From the NCBI GenBank assembly GCA_041690035.1, contig JBDNFC010000016.1, forward strand, positions 1 through 64,000: 64,000 nt of DNA, read 5' to 3'. Below the pieces are notes generated by a model that worked only from the letters and a program-made list of their open reading frames with translations, did not search any database and was not told the origin of the DNA. Origin of the DNA: CALSPH01 sp041690035. Its GTDB lineage: Bacteria; Bacteroidota; Bacteroidia; NS11-12g; UBA955. Shown piece after piece: positions 1-8,818 of the stretch (the stretch's first letter is position 1; every line of letters starts with the position of its first letter). The position numbers and the translations under genes are program-made.

Positions 1-287
1 AGTGCTATTAAAAAAGCAGTAGAAATGCCAATAGATTTAGTAACAAGAGGTCTTTTTAGTGTTCGATTCATTTTTCCATCTTGCTCAATTTCTATAATTT
101 GATTGAATGTATTAGCTGAAAAAGTAATTAACAACCCTCCTATAAATAAGCTGATAACGGTCGATATTTCGAAAGAAAGATTATTCTTATAAACGGCAAT
201 TAAATAACCTAGTACTGATGATAGAAGCACAGTGAAGGATAACCCAAATTTTAATAGGGCCATTAAATCTTTAATTTTTACTGCCAC
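1..287 (-). CDS. ctaB: Protoheme IX farnesyltransferase (heme O synthase), C-terminus cut by window edge
   Basis: UbiA-type inner-membrane prenyltransferase that farnesylates heme b to heme O, the step before heme A synthase. About 95 N-terminal residues are visible. They open with KIKDLMALLKFGLSF and carry the family's Asp motif NQIIEIEQDGKMNRT followed by RPL. The start is a GTG at 287 that overlaps the end of ctaA by 10 bases. An in-frame TAA lies three codons upstream, and the next ATG (263) would remove conserved residues. It is the last visible gene of the oxidase operon; the rest lies off the left edge. Confidence 0.88.
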   Translation of the reverse strand, partial: MAVKIKDLMALLKFGLSFTVLLSSVLGYLIAVYKNNLSFEISTVISLFIGGLLITFSANTFNQIIEIEQDGKMNRTLKRPLVTKSIGISTAFLIA

Positions 288-1300
288 AGTGCTTTAGTTT
301 TGAAAATTTGAATACTAAGATGCATCGCAATACCGAGTATAATTCCGCCTGCAAAAATATGGTAAGTTTGAGCTATAGGCGGCAAAATAAACCAAATATT
401 TATACTTCCTGCGATAATTTGGGAGATAATTAATATACAAATCCAAAAGATTTGTTTTTTTTGAGCTGTCATTTTGTTTTTATAATATATATAAATAAAG
501 ATGCCTAAAATTAATAAAGCTAAGTAGCGATGAATAGTAAAAATTATTCCCATAGCATGAATATTAAAAGTAGCATCTTTTGTAATTAAGTTATTTGATT
601 TAATCAGTCCATCAGCAACTTCTCTACTCCAAGTGCCAGTAACTGTTTGGATTAAAATAAGCACAAAGCAAGTAATGATAAGTAATGGCCACTTTTTTGT
701 TACCCCAAAGCCGTTTAATCCATTGGTCAATGGCCACATAAAAAGTCCAACCGCTAAAAAAGCAGCCAAATAGTGCAATGTAACCACCCCTGGAAGCAAA
801 TTTGTAGCTACAACTATACTGCCCAGCCATGCATTAAAGAGAATTACAATAATGCCTGTGAATGTGCAAATAAAGATTTTGGTTTTCTTTTTTATAAACT
901 GAAAAGAGAGCACAAAAGTGGCTAAAGCAAATAAGCCGGTTAAGGCACCAAACAATCTGTTTAAATACTCAATCCAAGTGCTTGAAACACTAAAAGCTTC
1001 GGGTTCAGCAATTTTTGGATCATTGGCAATGGCATCAGCTTGTTTGTTAAGCCCGATAGCTTTTAATAGTTTTACATATTTGCTTACTTTTTTTAGACGT
1101 TTTTCTAAAAAGTAGTTTTCATAATTTTCTGGAAGCTGATCTAGGTGGGTAGGAGGGATGTATTTTCCAAAACATTTTGGCCAGTCGGGACATCCCATAC
1201 CAGAGCCAGTGGCGCGCACTATGCCTCCAAAAAGTACCAATAAAAAAATAGAAAAGCAGGTTATCCAACCTGCTTTTCTAAAATTATGTTCTGTAAACAT
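278..1300 (-). CDS. ctaA: Heme A synthase, COX15/CtaA family
   Basis: Multi-pass inner-membrane enzyme (340 residues) that oxidises the C-8 methyl of heme O to make heme A for cytochrome aa3 oxidase. The first membrane segment is followed by the family signature GGIVRATGSGMGCPDWPKC at about residues 25-43, and several further hydrophobic helices follow. The length fits the COX15 type. Its ATG abuts the stop of ctaD and its 3' end overlaps ctaB, so heme A maturation is co-expressed with the oxidase. Assignment is firm by motif and context. Confidence 0.94.
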   Translation of the reverse strand: MFTEHNFRKAGWITCFSIFLLVLFGGIVRATGSGMGCPDWPKCFGKYIPPTHLDQLPENYENYFLEKRLKKVSKYVKLLKAIGLNKQADAIANDPKIAEPEAFSVSSTWIEYLNRLFGALTGLFALATFVLSFQFIKKKTKIFICTFTGIIVILFNAWLGSIVVATNLLPGVVTLHYLAAFLAVGLFMWPLTNGLNGFGVTKKWPLLIITCFVLILIQTVTGTWSREVADGLIKSNNLITKDATFNIHAMGIIFTIHRYLALLILGIFIYIYYKNKMTAQKKQIFWICILIISQIIAGSINIWFILPPIAQTYHIFAGGIILGIAMHLSIQIFKTKALWQ

Positions 1301-3186
1301 TAAGCCCTATTTAAGCCAAATACATTTTTAATCAATGAAAAGTAAACCACTTCTTTATCTTTCGATACTGTGATTACATCAGGAGCTTCTTTTCTTTTTG
1401 GTTCAGGATGATAATGGTCTCCGTCATCTCCAGGTATATGTTGTGGGTAAAAATCTTCTTCTCTATCCGGCCTGCTATATTCATATGGCCCTCTATATAC
1501 TGTTGGTATAGCACCAACCCAATTGTAATGAATACCTTCAATTGGAGAAGTCCACTCTAAAGTGTTTGATTTCCATGGATTTTGCACTGATTTTTCGCCA
1601 AACCATATATTTGAAAAGAAATTCCATAAGAATATTACTTGTGCTAGTGATCCCACAATAGCCGCAACTGAAATTAAGACATTCACATCCATCCAAACAT
1701 TAAATTCTGGAATAACTGTAAACATATAGTATCTTCTTGGTACACCTGCTAATCCCATAAAGTGCATCGGGAAGAAAACTAAATAAGCAGATACAAAAGT
1801 TAGCCAGAAATGAATTTGACCCAAAGATTCGTTCATTCTTCTGCCAAACATTCTTGGATACCAATGATAAATACCAGAAAACATGCCAAATATCGCAGAA
1901 CTGCCCATTACAAGGTGAAAATGCGCAACAACAAAATAAGTGTCGTGTAATGGTATATCTATAGCAGCATTTGCTAAGAATAAACCAGTTAATCCACCTG
2001 AAACAAAAAAGGAAACCAAACCAATGGAAAACATCATTCCTGGAGTAAGCCTTAAATTGCCTTTCCAAAGGGTGGCTAAGTAGTTAAAAGTTTTTACTGC
2101 AGAGGGCACAGCTATGATTAGGGTAATAAACATGAACATTGTGCCTAAGAAAGGATTCATACCTGTTACAAACATGTGGTGCCCCCATACTAAAAATGAA
2201 AGCACAGCTATGCCTACTAGTGATATAACCATGGCTGTGTAACCAAAAATGGGTTTACGTGCATTGGTTGCAATAACTTCTGATGTGATACCCAATGCAG
2301 GCATAATAATAATGTAAACCTCTGGGTGACCTAAAAACCAAAATAAATGTTGATAAAGTACAGGCGATCCTCCTACATTAGATAAAGCTCCTTGGCCTGG
2401 TAAATAGATGTCTGATAAATAGAAACTTGTTCCAAAACTTCTGTCAAAAATAAGTAAGAGTGCTGCACCTAATAACACAGGAAAAGATAAAATTCCTAAA
2501 ATTGCTGTTAATAAAAATGCCCAAATGGTTAGCGGAAGCCTATTCATAGACATACCTTTTGTTCTCATATTAAGAATAGTGCTGACATAATTAATGCCCC
2601 CTAGCAACGATGATACTATAAATAGTGTAATTGCAACAAGCCATAGCGTCATGCCTAAACCAGATCCTGGCACTGCTTTTGGCAATGCAGAAAGGGGAGG
2701 ATAAACTGTCCATCCGGCTGATGCAGGTCCTGTAGAAACAAAAAACGAAGATAATAAGACTACACTTGATAAAAAGAAAAACCAATATGAAAGCATATTC
2801 ATAAACGGTGAAGCCATATCTCTAGCACCCACTTGAAGGGGAATTAATAAATTACTAAATGTTCCGCTCAAACCTGCAGTTAATACATAAAATACCATTA
2901 TGGTACCATGAATGGTTACCAAAGCCATATAATACTCAGGACTTAATACTCCATCTTTGGCAAAACTACCAAGAAAAAATTTGAGGATGCCAAACTGTGT
3001 TTCTGGCCAAGCTAGCTGTAATCTAAATAATACGGAAAGAAAAACTCCAATACAACCCATAATTATTCCCGTAATTAAAAATTGACGTGAAATCATTTTA
3101 TGATCCATACTAAAAATGTATTTGCTTATGAAACTTTCGTGGTGATGATGTTCATCGTGATGCAAATTTGCTGCGGTTGTACTCAT
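1300..3186 (-). CDS. ctaD: Cytochrome c oxidase subunit I
   Basis: Catalytic subunit of an aa3-type heme-copper oxidase, 628 residues, with about 12 membrane helices. Visible ligands: H93 (TIHGTIMVF, low-spin heme), H287-E289-Y291 (GHPEVY, CuB plus the cross-linked tyrosine), H336-H337 (WGHHMF, CuB), and H422 and H424 (VVAHFHLVMG, hemes). The HPEVY form is typical of A-type oxidases. The N-terminus is His-rich (HHDEHHHH) and there is a hydrophilic C-terminal tail of about 70 residues. It follows ctaC by 34 bases and meets ctaA at its stop codon. Function is certain from the ligand set. Confidence 0.97.
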   Translation of the reverse strand: MSTTAANLHHDEHHHHESFISKYIFSMDHKMISRQFLITGIIMGCIGVFLSVLFRLQLAWPETQFGILKFFLGSFAKDGVLSPEYYMALVTIHGTIMVFYVLTAGLSGTFSNLLIPLQVGARDMASPFMNMLSYWFFFLSSVVLLSSFFVSTGPASAGWTVYPPLSALPKAVPGSGLGMTLWLVAITLFIVSSLLGGINYVSTILNMRTKGMSMNRLPLTIWAFLLTAILGILSFPVLLGAALLLIFDRSFGTSFYLSDIYLPGQGALSNVGGSPVLYQHLFWFLGHPEVYIIIMPALGITSEVIATNARKPIFGYTAMVISLVGIAVLSFLVWGHHMFVTGMNPFLGTMFMFITLIIAVPSAVKTFNYLATLWKGNLRLTPGMMFSIGLVSFFVSGGLTGLFLANAAIDIPLHDTYFVVAHFHLVMGSSAIFGMFSGIYHWYPRMFGRRMNESLGQIHFWLTFVSAYLVFFPMHFMGLAGVPRRYYMFTVIPEFNVWMDVNVLISVAAIVGSLAQVIFLWNFFSNIWFGEKSVQNPWKSNTLEWTSPIEGIHYNWVGAIPTVYRGPYEYSRPDREEDFYPQHIPGDDGDHYHPEPKRKEAPDVITVSKDKEVVYFSLIKNVFGLNRA

Positions 3187-3220
3187 ATTTATGTTAAAAT
3201 TGAAGATTTTTTTAAATTTA

Positions 3221-4675
3221 TTAGAAATTGTAGGCTATCTTGGCAGTGGTATCTGCATTATTTTCTGGATTCAAAGGCAGTGGCTCGGGCTCTACTTTTT
3301 TTCCTCCTTTTACAAAAGCAGGATTTTGAGATTTTATCCAAGTATTGTATTGCTCTTGAGTTTCTACGATTATTTTTATGCGCATATTATAATGACCTGA
3401 GCCACAAACCTTAGCGCAAAATAGATAGTAGTCAAATGTTTCATCTCCTCTTTTTGCCCTTGCATCCTCAGATGTTGTAATTGGTTTAAACCTAAACTTT
3501 GTTGGCATTCCTGGTACACAATTCATTTGTGCTTTAAAGTGTGGCAAATAAGCTGAGTGAATCACATCTCTTGCCCTAAATAAAAATTCTACCTCTTGAT
3601 TCAATATTAGGTGTATTTCGTTTGTAATTAAATCATCGTAACTTACATCATTAAATACTTTTGCTTTTTCAACCGCAGATTTTTCTACTTGGGCTATTCT
3701 GTCTAATTGTTTCTTTTTTCTGAAAAGTGCATTTTTGATTTCGTAGGCCAATTCTCCACTTTTTATTTTATCTATAGAATCATTAAGGATGTCAAGTTTG
3801 GCTGTAGTATAAGTTGCTCCCTTACTTTCAAATTGTTCTAGCAATGCCACATAGGTAGCCGGTAATCTTTTTTGAGCGTCTGAAATAGAAAGAATATCGG
3901 CCATTAATTCTTCTTTTAGTTTATCAATTTCATGTTCTATTGGTAAACCCAGTGGGTTGGTGCTTGAAATATAATTAAAACTTGCTTCGCCTAGTTGATT
4001 GTCAGATCCAGGATACCTCGCATTCCAACCAAATTGATAAGCAAAAATCTCAATTTTATTTGGTTTTATATTTGGGTTTTTATACATGATGTCTTTCCAT
4101 GTTTGGTAACCCATTAGCACTAATATTGCCATAACCACAAAAGGAATTAAGGTCCAAACAATTTCTAACTTATTGTTATGAGAATAATAAACCGCTTTTC
4201 TTCCTTCTTTCTTTTTATACATAAAGGTAAATACAAACAACAAAATTTGGGTGATTACAAATACAATACCTGTAAATAAAAGCGTGGTATTAAACATTTT
4301 TTGTATAGGTTGACCATGTGCAGAGGCACTATCTGTAATTACATACTTTCCATGAGCGCCAAACTCCCAGATAACACCAATCATACCAAAAATAATAAAA
4401 GCAAGCGAAAGCCAAGCATTGATATTATTCCAATTAAGGATTTTTTTACCAGTAATTTTGGTAGATAGATTACTAATATCAAAAATGAGCACTAAAATAG
4501 CACCTAATAAAAGCCCTACAATTACCAGCAGCCAATTAATGCTGCCATTAATGCTTTTTGCATCGCCTGCCATTGCACTGGCAAGTTGTAGCGCGCTAAA
4601 TTTTTCTAGACTCATTAGCATTATTGCGCTAATAAGTGTGATTAATACTAAGGAAACAATGAATATCTTTTTCAT
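3221..4675 (-). CDS. ctaC: Cytochrome c oxidase subunit II with an inserted helical segment
   Basis: CuA-bearing subunit that accepts electrons from cytochrome c. At 484 residues it is long for the family. Hydrophobic segments lie near residues 1-21, 48-66, 88-104, 130-151 and 172-190; the last two are the usual hairpin before the cupredoxin domain. CuA ligands are H373 (RDVIHS), C420, C424, H428 and M431 (CAKVCGSGHYNM). The position that is Glu in mitochondrial subunit II is Lys422 here. Between NPLGLP (about 245) and NEIHLIL (about 352) lies about 100 residues of charged, helix-forming sequence that interrupts the cupredoxin fold. First gene of the operon, with a promoter-like sequence upstream. 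Confidence 0.95.
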   Translation of the reverse strand: MKKIFIVSLVLITLISAIMLMSLEKFSALQLASAMAGDAKSINGSINWLLVIVGLLLGAILVLIFDISNLSTKITGKKILNWNNINAWLSLAFIIFGMIGVIWEFGAHGKYVITDSASAHGQPIQKMFNTTLLFTGIVFVITQILLFVFTFMYKKKEGRKAVYYSHNNKLEIVWTLIPFVVMAILVLMGYQTWKDIMYKNPNIKPNKIEIFAYQFGWNARYPGSDNQLGEASFNYISSTNPLGLPIEHEIDKLKEELMADILSISDAQKRLPATYVALLEQFESKGATYTTAKLDILNDSIDKIKSGELAYEIKNALFRKKKQLDRIAQVEKSAVEKAKVFNDVSYDDLITNEIHLILNQEVEFLFRARDVIHSAYLPHFKAQMNCVPGMPTKFRFKPITTSEDARAKRGDETFDYYLFCAKVCGSGHYNMRIKIIVETQEQYNTWIKSQNPAFVKGGKKVEPEPLPLNPENNADTTAKIAYNF

Positions 4676-4722
4676 CTCTATTTTAACAATTAATTTTTAA
4701 TACGGTTTGAAATATTTTGGGG

Positions 4723-4753
4723 CAAATTTATTTATAAATTCTTACTCCAAAAA
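4723..4753 (-). promoter_or_regulatory. Candidate Bacteroidota promoter for the ctaC-ctaD-ctaA-ctaB operon
   Basis: Read leftward: TTTTTG, 17 bases, then TAAATTTG. This fits the Bacteroidota sigma-ABfr pattern (TTTG near -33, TAnnTTTG near -7). It ends 47 bases before the ctaC ATG. Identified by eye only. Confidence 0.5.
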
Positions 4754-4818
4754 CTTTGTTTCACATTATTTTCAAGTTTTTTATTAATGCATTAAAACTT
4801 TAGTAATTTTAAGAATAG

Positions 4819-5907
4819 TTAAAATACAGATTGATAGGCATTAGCAAGGCTTAGCGCGTGTTTTTGCGCTGAAAATTCTGGTAATATTTCGTTGATAAAT
4901 TTTTTAAATTTCTCTGTTTCAGATTTATTTTCTATTAAAATTAGTGCTTTTTTGAGTTCATTTACTGATAATGGGTCAAAATATATAGCCGATTTTTGTG
5001 CAATTTCTTCAAAAACAGGAATTTTGGCGCATGCAATTGGCAATCCTTTACTCATGGCTTCTAAAAGAGGTATTCCAAAACCTTCATACAGACTTGGGTA
5101 TATAAATGCAGCTGCATTTGCTAGCAATGTGTTTAATAAAGATTGGGTTGCATCAGCATAAGTAATAATTCTATTTTCTAAATTTAATTCCTTAATTAAT
5201 AATTGGCATTTTTCAAAAGTTTCTTTTTTACGACCAACAAGTACAAGTTTTTTATCTGTTTGATTGGATATTTCACTAAATGCTTTAATAAGAGTAAGGT
5301 GATTTTTTCTTTTTTCAAAACTACTCACATAGATAAAGTATTCACCCATGTTTTTCAATGCTTGATCTTGATTTAATGTGGGCAAAGAGTGGGCATGTAA
5401 GTGCTGGTAAATTGTAATACATTTATTGCCACATCCAAACTCGTTTTCTAAATCATTCAAGGTTTGTTTGCTAGTGGTGATGATTAAATCTGCATTCTGC
5501 ACTGCATACAAGGTTTTGTAATAGTAAATTTTTCGGTCTACAGGCTTATAATATTGAGGAAGTTTTAAGAAAATAATATCATGAATTGTTACTACCGATT
5601 TTACCCCTGCTTTTGAAATTTTTAGCGGCAACTCATTGCTTAGGCCATGATAAATATCTAGTTTTTGCTTTTTGATTTTTGTTGAGAGATTAAAAAAGCG
5701 ATTAAAATTTTTTAATGGACCTTTTAAGTAATGGGTCTTGCCTAAATTTAGTATTGATTCTTCAATAATATCTTTTCTTTTAGGTGCATAAAAGTGTAAG
5801 TCAATATCGGGTTGATAATCAGATAAACTATGAATTAAACCTCTGCCATAATTTCCAAGCCCGGTGTTATTATAAAAAGCCCGTTTTGCGTCTAGCCCTA
5901 TCTGCAT
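4819..5907 (-). CDS. Glycosyltransferase family 4 (GT-B fold)
   Basis: 362-residue cytoplasmic retaining glycosyltransferase of the GT4 type, probably acting on a lipid- or glycan-bound acceptor. The N-terminal half carries the G-x-G-N-Y acceptor-side loop (TGLGNYGRGL, about residue 15). The C-terminal half has YVSSFEKRKNH (the usual FVG-x-x-x-x-RKN loop), LVGR, and the nucleotide-sugar motif FIYPSLYEGFGIPLLEAM with the E-x7-E pattern. The donor sugar cannot be read from sequence. It is separated by 15 bases from dapD upstream and may be co-transcribed. Confidence 0.88.
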   Translation of the reverse strand: MQIGLDAKRAFYNNTGLGNYGRGLIHSLSDYQPDIDLHFYAPKRKDIIEESILNLGKTHYLKGPLKNFNRFFNLSTKIKKQKLDIYHGLSNELPLKISKAGVKSVVTIHDIIFLKLPQYYKPVDRKIYYYKTLYAVQNADLIITTSKQTLNDLENEFGCGNKCITIYQHLHAHSLPTLNQDQALKNMGEYFIYVSSFEKRKNHLTLIKAFSEISNQTDKKLVLVGRKKETFEKCQLLIKELNLENRIITYADATQSLLNTLLANAAAFIYPSLYEGFGIPLLEAMSKGLPIACAKIPVFEEIAQKSAIYFDPLSVNELKKALILIENKSETEKFKKFINEILPEFSAQKHALSLANAYQSVF

Positions 5908-5922
5908 TGCACTATAGAATGA

Positions 5923-6750
5923 TTAAACAGAAACATTATATTCTCGTAAGGCCTCATTTAGCGAAGTTTTCATATTGGTGCTGGCTTTTCGCTTACCAAT
6001 AATAAAAGCACAAGGAAATTGAAACACTCCACTTTCATATTTCTTTGGATAACTACCCGGTATTACTACACTATTTTGAGGAACGGTTCCTTTATACTCA
6101 ATGGTTTCTTTACCAGTAATATCAATTATTTTTGTACTGTTGGTGAGTGTTACCCCTGCGCCAAGCACCACCCCCTCCTCTAGGTGAACACCTTCTACCA
6201 CAATACATCTACTGCCAATAAAACAGTTGTCCTCAATAATTACTGGAGCCGCTTGAACTGGTTCTAGAACACCACCAATGCCAACTCCTCCGCTTAGGTG
6301 CACATTTTTACCAATTTGTGCACAGGAACCCACTGTAGCCCATGTGTCTACCATCGTGCCTTCATCTATAAAAGCACCTATATTTACATAACTAGGCATA
6401 AGTATAACACCCGGGCTAATGAAAGCGCCATATCTTGCTACTGCGTGGGGCACCACCCTAATGCCCAATGCGGCATAATTTGTTTTTAACTTCATTTTAT
6501 CATGAAATTCTAAAGGCCCTGCGTGCATTGTTTCCATTTTTCGGGTCGGAAAATACAAGATTACTGCTTTTTTAATCCAATCATTCACCTGCCAAATATT
6601 GCTTATTTTATGGGCTACCCTAATTTTTCCTTGATCTAATAGTTCAATAATATGTTCAATTGCACCAATAGTTGCAGCATTTTGCAATAATGACCTATCT
6701 TCCCAAGCCTCTTCGATTTTTGTTTTTAATTCTTCAATATTTTTCGCCAT
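5923..6750 (-). CDS. dapD: 2,3,4,5-tetrahydropyridine-2,6-dicarboxylate N-succinyltransferase
   Basis: Lysine/meso-diaminopimelate biosynthesis enzyme of the succinylase branch: transfers succinyl from succinyl-CoA to tetrahydrodipicolinate. The protein is 275 residues from the ATG at 6750 (MAKNIEELKT). That start was chosen over an upstream ATG at 6771 because it matches the family N-terminus. It has an N-terminal helical part followed by left-handed beta-helix hexapeptide repeats (PSYVNIGAFIDEGTMVDTWA, GSCAQIGKNVHLSGGVGIGG), both strongly DapD-like. It lies between a glycosyltransferase and a RimK-like ligase on the same strand. Confidence 0.95.
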   Translation of the reverse strand: MAKNIEELKTKIEEAWEDRSLLQNAATIGAIEHIIELLDQGKIRVAHKISNIWQVNDWIKKAVILYFPTRKMETMHAGPLEFHDKMKLKTNYAALGIRVVPHAVARYGAFISPGVILMPSYVNIGAFIDEGTMVDTWATVGSCAQIGKNVHLSGGVGIGGVLEPVQAAPVIIEDNCFIGSRCIVVEGVHLEEGVVLGAGVTLTNSTKIIDITGKETIEYKGTVPQNSVVIPGSYPKKYESGVFQFPCAFIIGKRKASTNMKTSLNEALREYNVSV

Positions 6751-6826
6751 AATAATCTGTTTGCAAAGCAATAAAAAATAGTTTAAAATTCAGCATTAAA
6801 TTTTACATTTATCATATTTTAATGCA

Positions 6827-7699
6827 TTACACATGTCTTTCTATATATCTAATAATGCTTTTTGCAATATCTTTTCCAGTAGCTTTTTCTATTCCTTCTA
6901 GCCCTGGTGAAGAATTTACTTCAAGAATAAGTGGCCCTCTTTTAGACAGCAGCATATCAACCCCTGCTATCCCTAATCCAAGTGCTTTACAAGCTTTTAT
7001 TGCTACAATTTCTTCTTCATCAGTGAGTTCTATTAGTTCTGCACTTCCTCCTCTATGCAAGTTAGACCTAAATTCGCCTTCTTTGGCCGTTCTTCTCATT
7101 GCGCCTACTACATTTCCATCTACTATAAATGCCCTAATATCGGTGCCCTTAGATTCTTTAATATATTCTTGTATAATAACCCTTGCTTTTAAGCCATGAA
7201 ATGCTTCTATTACAGACTCTGCTGCATTTTTGGTTTCTGCCAATACAACACCCAACCCTTGCGTGCCTTCTAGCAATTTAATAATCATTTCTTTGCTATC
7301 GATATTTTCTAAAAGTTTTTTTACGTCTTTGGAATAGTTTGTAAACAAGGTTTTCGGTAATCCTAAACCCGCCCTTGCTAATATTTGTAGGCTGCGCAAT
7401 TTATCCCTGCTTCTAACTAAAGCTTGAGATTCTACTGCGGAAAAAACTTTCATCATCTCAAATTGGCGCACTACTGCAGTGCCATAAAAAGTTACTGATG
7501 CACCAATTCGTGGGATAACAGCATCGGGTGTAGGAAGAGTTTCACCATTGTAAATAATTGTCGGTCTTTTTTGTTCAATCACAATATCGCACTTGGTGTG
7601 ATTGATAATTCTTACTTCATGCTTGCGTTGTTTTGCAGCTTCTTCTAATCTTTTGGTAGAGTACAAACTGCTATTTGCAGACAAAATATATATTAGCAT
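6827..7699 (-). CDS. rimK: RimK-like ATP-grasp ligase
   Basis: About 290 residues, the size of RimK proteins, which add glutamate to the C-terminus of ribosomal protein S6 or make related amide bonds. The start is set at the ATG at 7699 (MLIYILSANSSLYSTKRL), which matches the family N-terminus; an upstream ATG at 7738 adds 13 unlikely residues. The ATP-grasp core is visible: VRSRDKLRSLQILARAGL, KLLEGTQGLGV, IIQEYI, and the metal-binding end GVDMLLSKRGPLILEVNSSPG. It has no N-terminal protease domain. The substrate is inferred only from the family. Confidence 0.85.
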   Translation of the reverse strand: MLIYILSANSSLYSTKRLEEAAKQRKHEVRIINHTKCDIVIEQKRPTIIYNGETLPTPDAVIPRIGASVTFYGTAVVRQFEMMKVFSAVESQALVRSRDKLRSLQILARAGLGLPKTLFTNYSKDVKKLLENIDSKEMIIKLLEGTQGLGVVLAETKNAAESVIEAFHGLKARVIIQEYIKESKGTDIRAFIVDGNVVGAMRRTAKEGEFRSNLHRGGSAELIELTDEEEIVAIKACKALGLGIAGVDMLLSKRGPLILEVNSSPGLEGIEKATGKDIAKSIIRYIERHV

Positions 7700-7798
7700 A
7701 ACTTCTGCAATATAAAGTAATATATTTTTAATATGCAATGGTTTTTTTTGAATTTTACAACCTCATTTGATTTTTTGAATTCAAGAAGTTAATATGCA

Positions 7799-8104
7799 TT
7801 AAATTTCCTCCATGATGCTTCGAAAAGAAAGTACTTTTTCTCCCCATTTTTGCAATGTTTTATTACGCATTGCGGGTGCAAATTCATTTTTATATTGTTC
7901 AAAATTTGCCATGTTTAGCAATTTATATTGGATGGAAAAATTTAAACCCTCATTGTCATCAGCTTCAGTAACCAATTTGCAAAACCGAAATGATTCAAAA
8001 AGTCTTGTAGACATTACCTCTGGCAGATGCTCTGTTTTCATCCATGTTATCCATTCATTGGCAATAGATTCATCTAAATTGCAGGTTACGTTATAAAAGA
8101 CCAT
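7799..8104 (-). CDS. DUF4286 family protein
   Basis: Small soluble protein of 101 residues matching the DUF4286 pattern: an N-terminal strand YNVTCNLDESI, then W-x-x-WM-x-x-EHLPEVM, then IQYKLLNMANFEQY, ending in a region with FSFRS-like strands. The fold resembles a ferredoxin-like dimeric alpha/beta barrel. No function is established for the family as far as I know. It sits 14 bases after nfu on the same strand, so the two are probably co-transcribed. Confidence 0.8.
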   Translation of the reverse strand: MVFYNVTCNLDESIANEWITWMKTEHLPEVMSTRLFESFRFCKLVTEADDNEGLNFSIQYKLLNMANFEQYKNEFAPAMRNKTLQKWGEKVLSFRSIMEEI

Positions 8105-8118
8105 GTTGGTTTAAATAT

Positions 8119-8679
8119 TTATACAGCTTCTGCTTCTACTGACTCTACTTCGGGAACCATTCTTTTTAATAGATTTTCTATGCCGCTTTTTAAGGTCATT
8201 GTACTGCTTGGGCAGCCGCTGCAAGATCCTTTCATTTGCACTGTTACCACGCCATCTTTAAAAGATTTAAAATCTATTGCTCCACCATCCATTTCTACCG
8301 CTGGTTTTACGTACTCATCTAATAAACGAATTATTTTTCCTTCTAAGCTGTCTAAATCTTCTTGACTAACTACTTTTTTGGGGTTGATGATTGGTTTTTC
8401 ACTTTCTATGTATGCCTTAATAAAATCTTTAAGCACTGGGATAGCATCGGCCCATTCTGTTGCAGGAACGCGGGTAATAGATACAAAGTTGTTCATAATA
8501 AAAACACCGTTTACATAAGGTATTTCGAATAAGGCAGATGCCAATGGTGAGTCTGTTGCTTTTTCTTTTACCCTAAAATCAACACTGTCGTTTGGTAAAA
8601 TCATTTTATTGATTACAAACTTCATACTTTCTGGGTTTGGTGTAGCTTCTGAATATACGGTTATTAAATCTGTCGACAT
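8119..8679 (-). CDS. Nfu-type iron-sulfur cluster scaffold/carrier protein
   Basis: 186 residues with two domains: an N-terminal Nfu_N domain (TPNPESMKFVINKMI, FEIPYVNGVFIMNNFVSITR) and a C-terminal NifU-like domain with C153-x-x-C156 (GSCSGCPSSTMTLKSGIE) that binds a bridging 4Fe-4S cluster. The Nfu_N plus NifU_C architecture is the one found in mitochondria and Bacteroidota, unlike NfuA of gamma-proteobacteria. It likely delivers clusters to apo-proteins. A TAATTTTG box lies 18 bases upstream of the ATG. Confidence 0.92.
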   Translation of the reverse strand: MSTDLITVYSEATPNPESMKFVINKMILPNDSVDFRVKEKATDSPLASALFEIPYVNGVFIMNNFVSITRVPATEWADAIPVLKDFIKAYIESEKPIINPKKVVSQEDLDSLEGKIIRLLDEYVKPAVEMDGGAIDFKSFKDGVVTVQMKGSCSGCPSSTMTLKSGIENLLKRMVPEVESVEAEAV

Positions 8680-8697
8680 TGTGTTTTATTATTTTTG

Positions 8698-8705
8698 CAA
8701 AATTA
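8698..8705 (-). promoter_or_regulatory. Candidate -7 promoter element for nfu
   Basis: TAATTTTG read leftward, matching TAnnTTTG, 18 bases before the nfu ATG. No clear TTTG box lies at the expected distance upstream, so only half of the motif is supported. Confidence 0.35.
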
Positions 8706-8818
8706 GCGAATATTTATAAGAGTATAGACCCAATTTGGATAAAAATGTTTTTTTTAGGGATGGCTGAGCTTTTATCACTTATTTGTTAGTTTATTTTTAT
8801 GCAATAAATGCAGCAGGC

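Noticed and set aside
3221..4675. Lys in place of Glu in the CuA loop as an anomaly
   Set aside because: From memory this Lys is common in Bacteroidota subunit II proteins, so it is not special to this genome.
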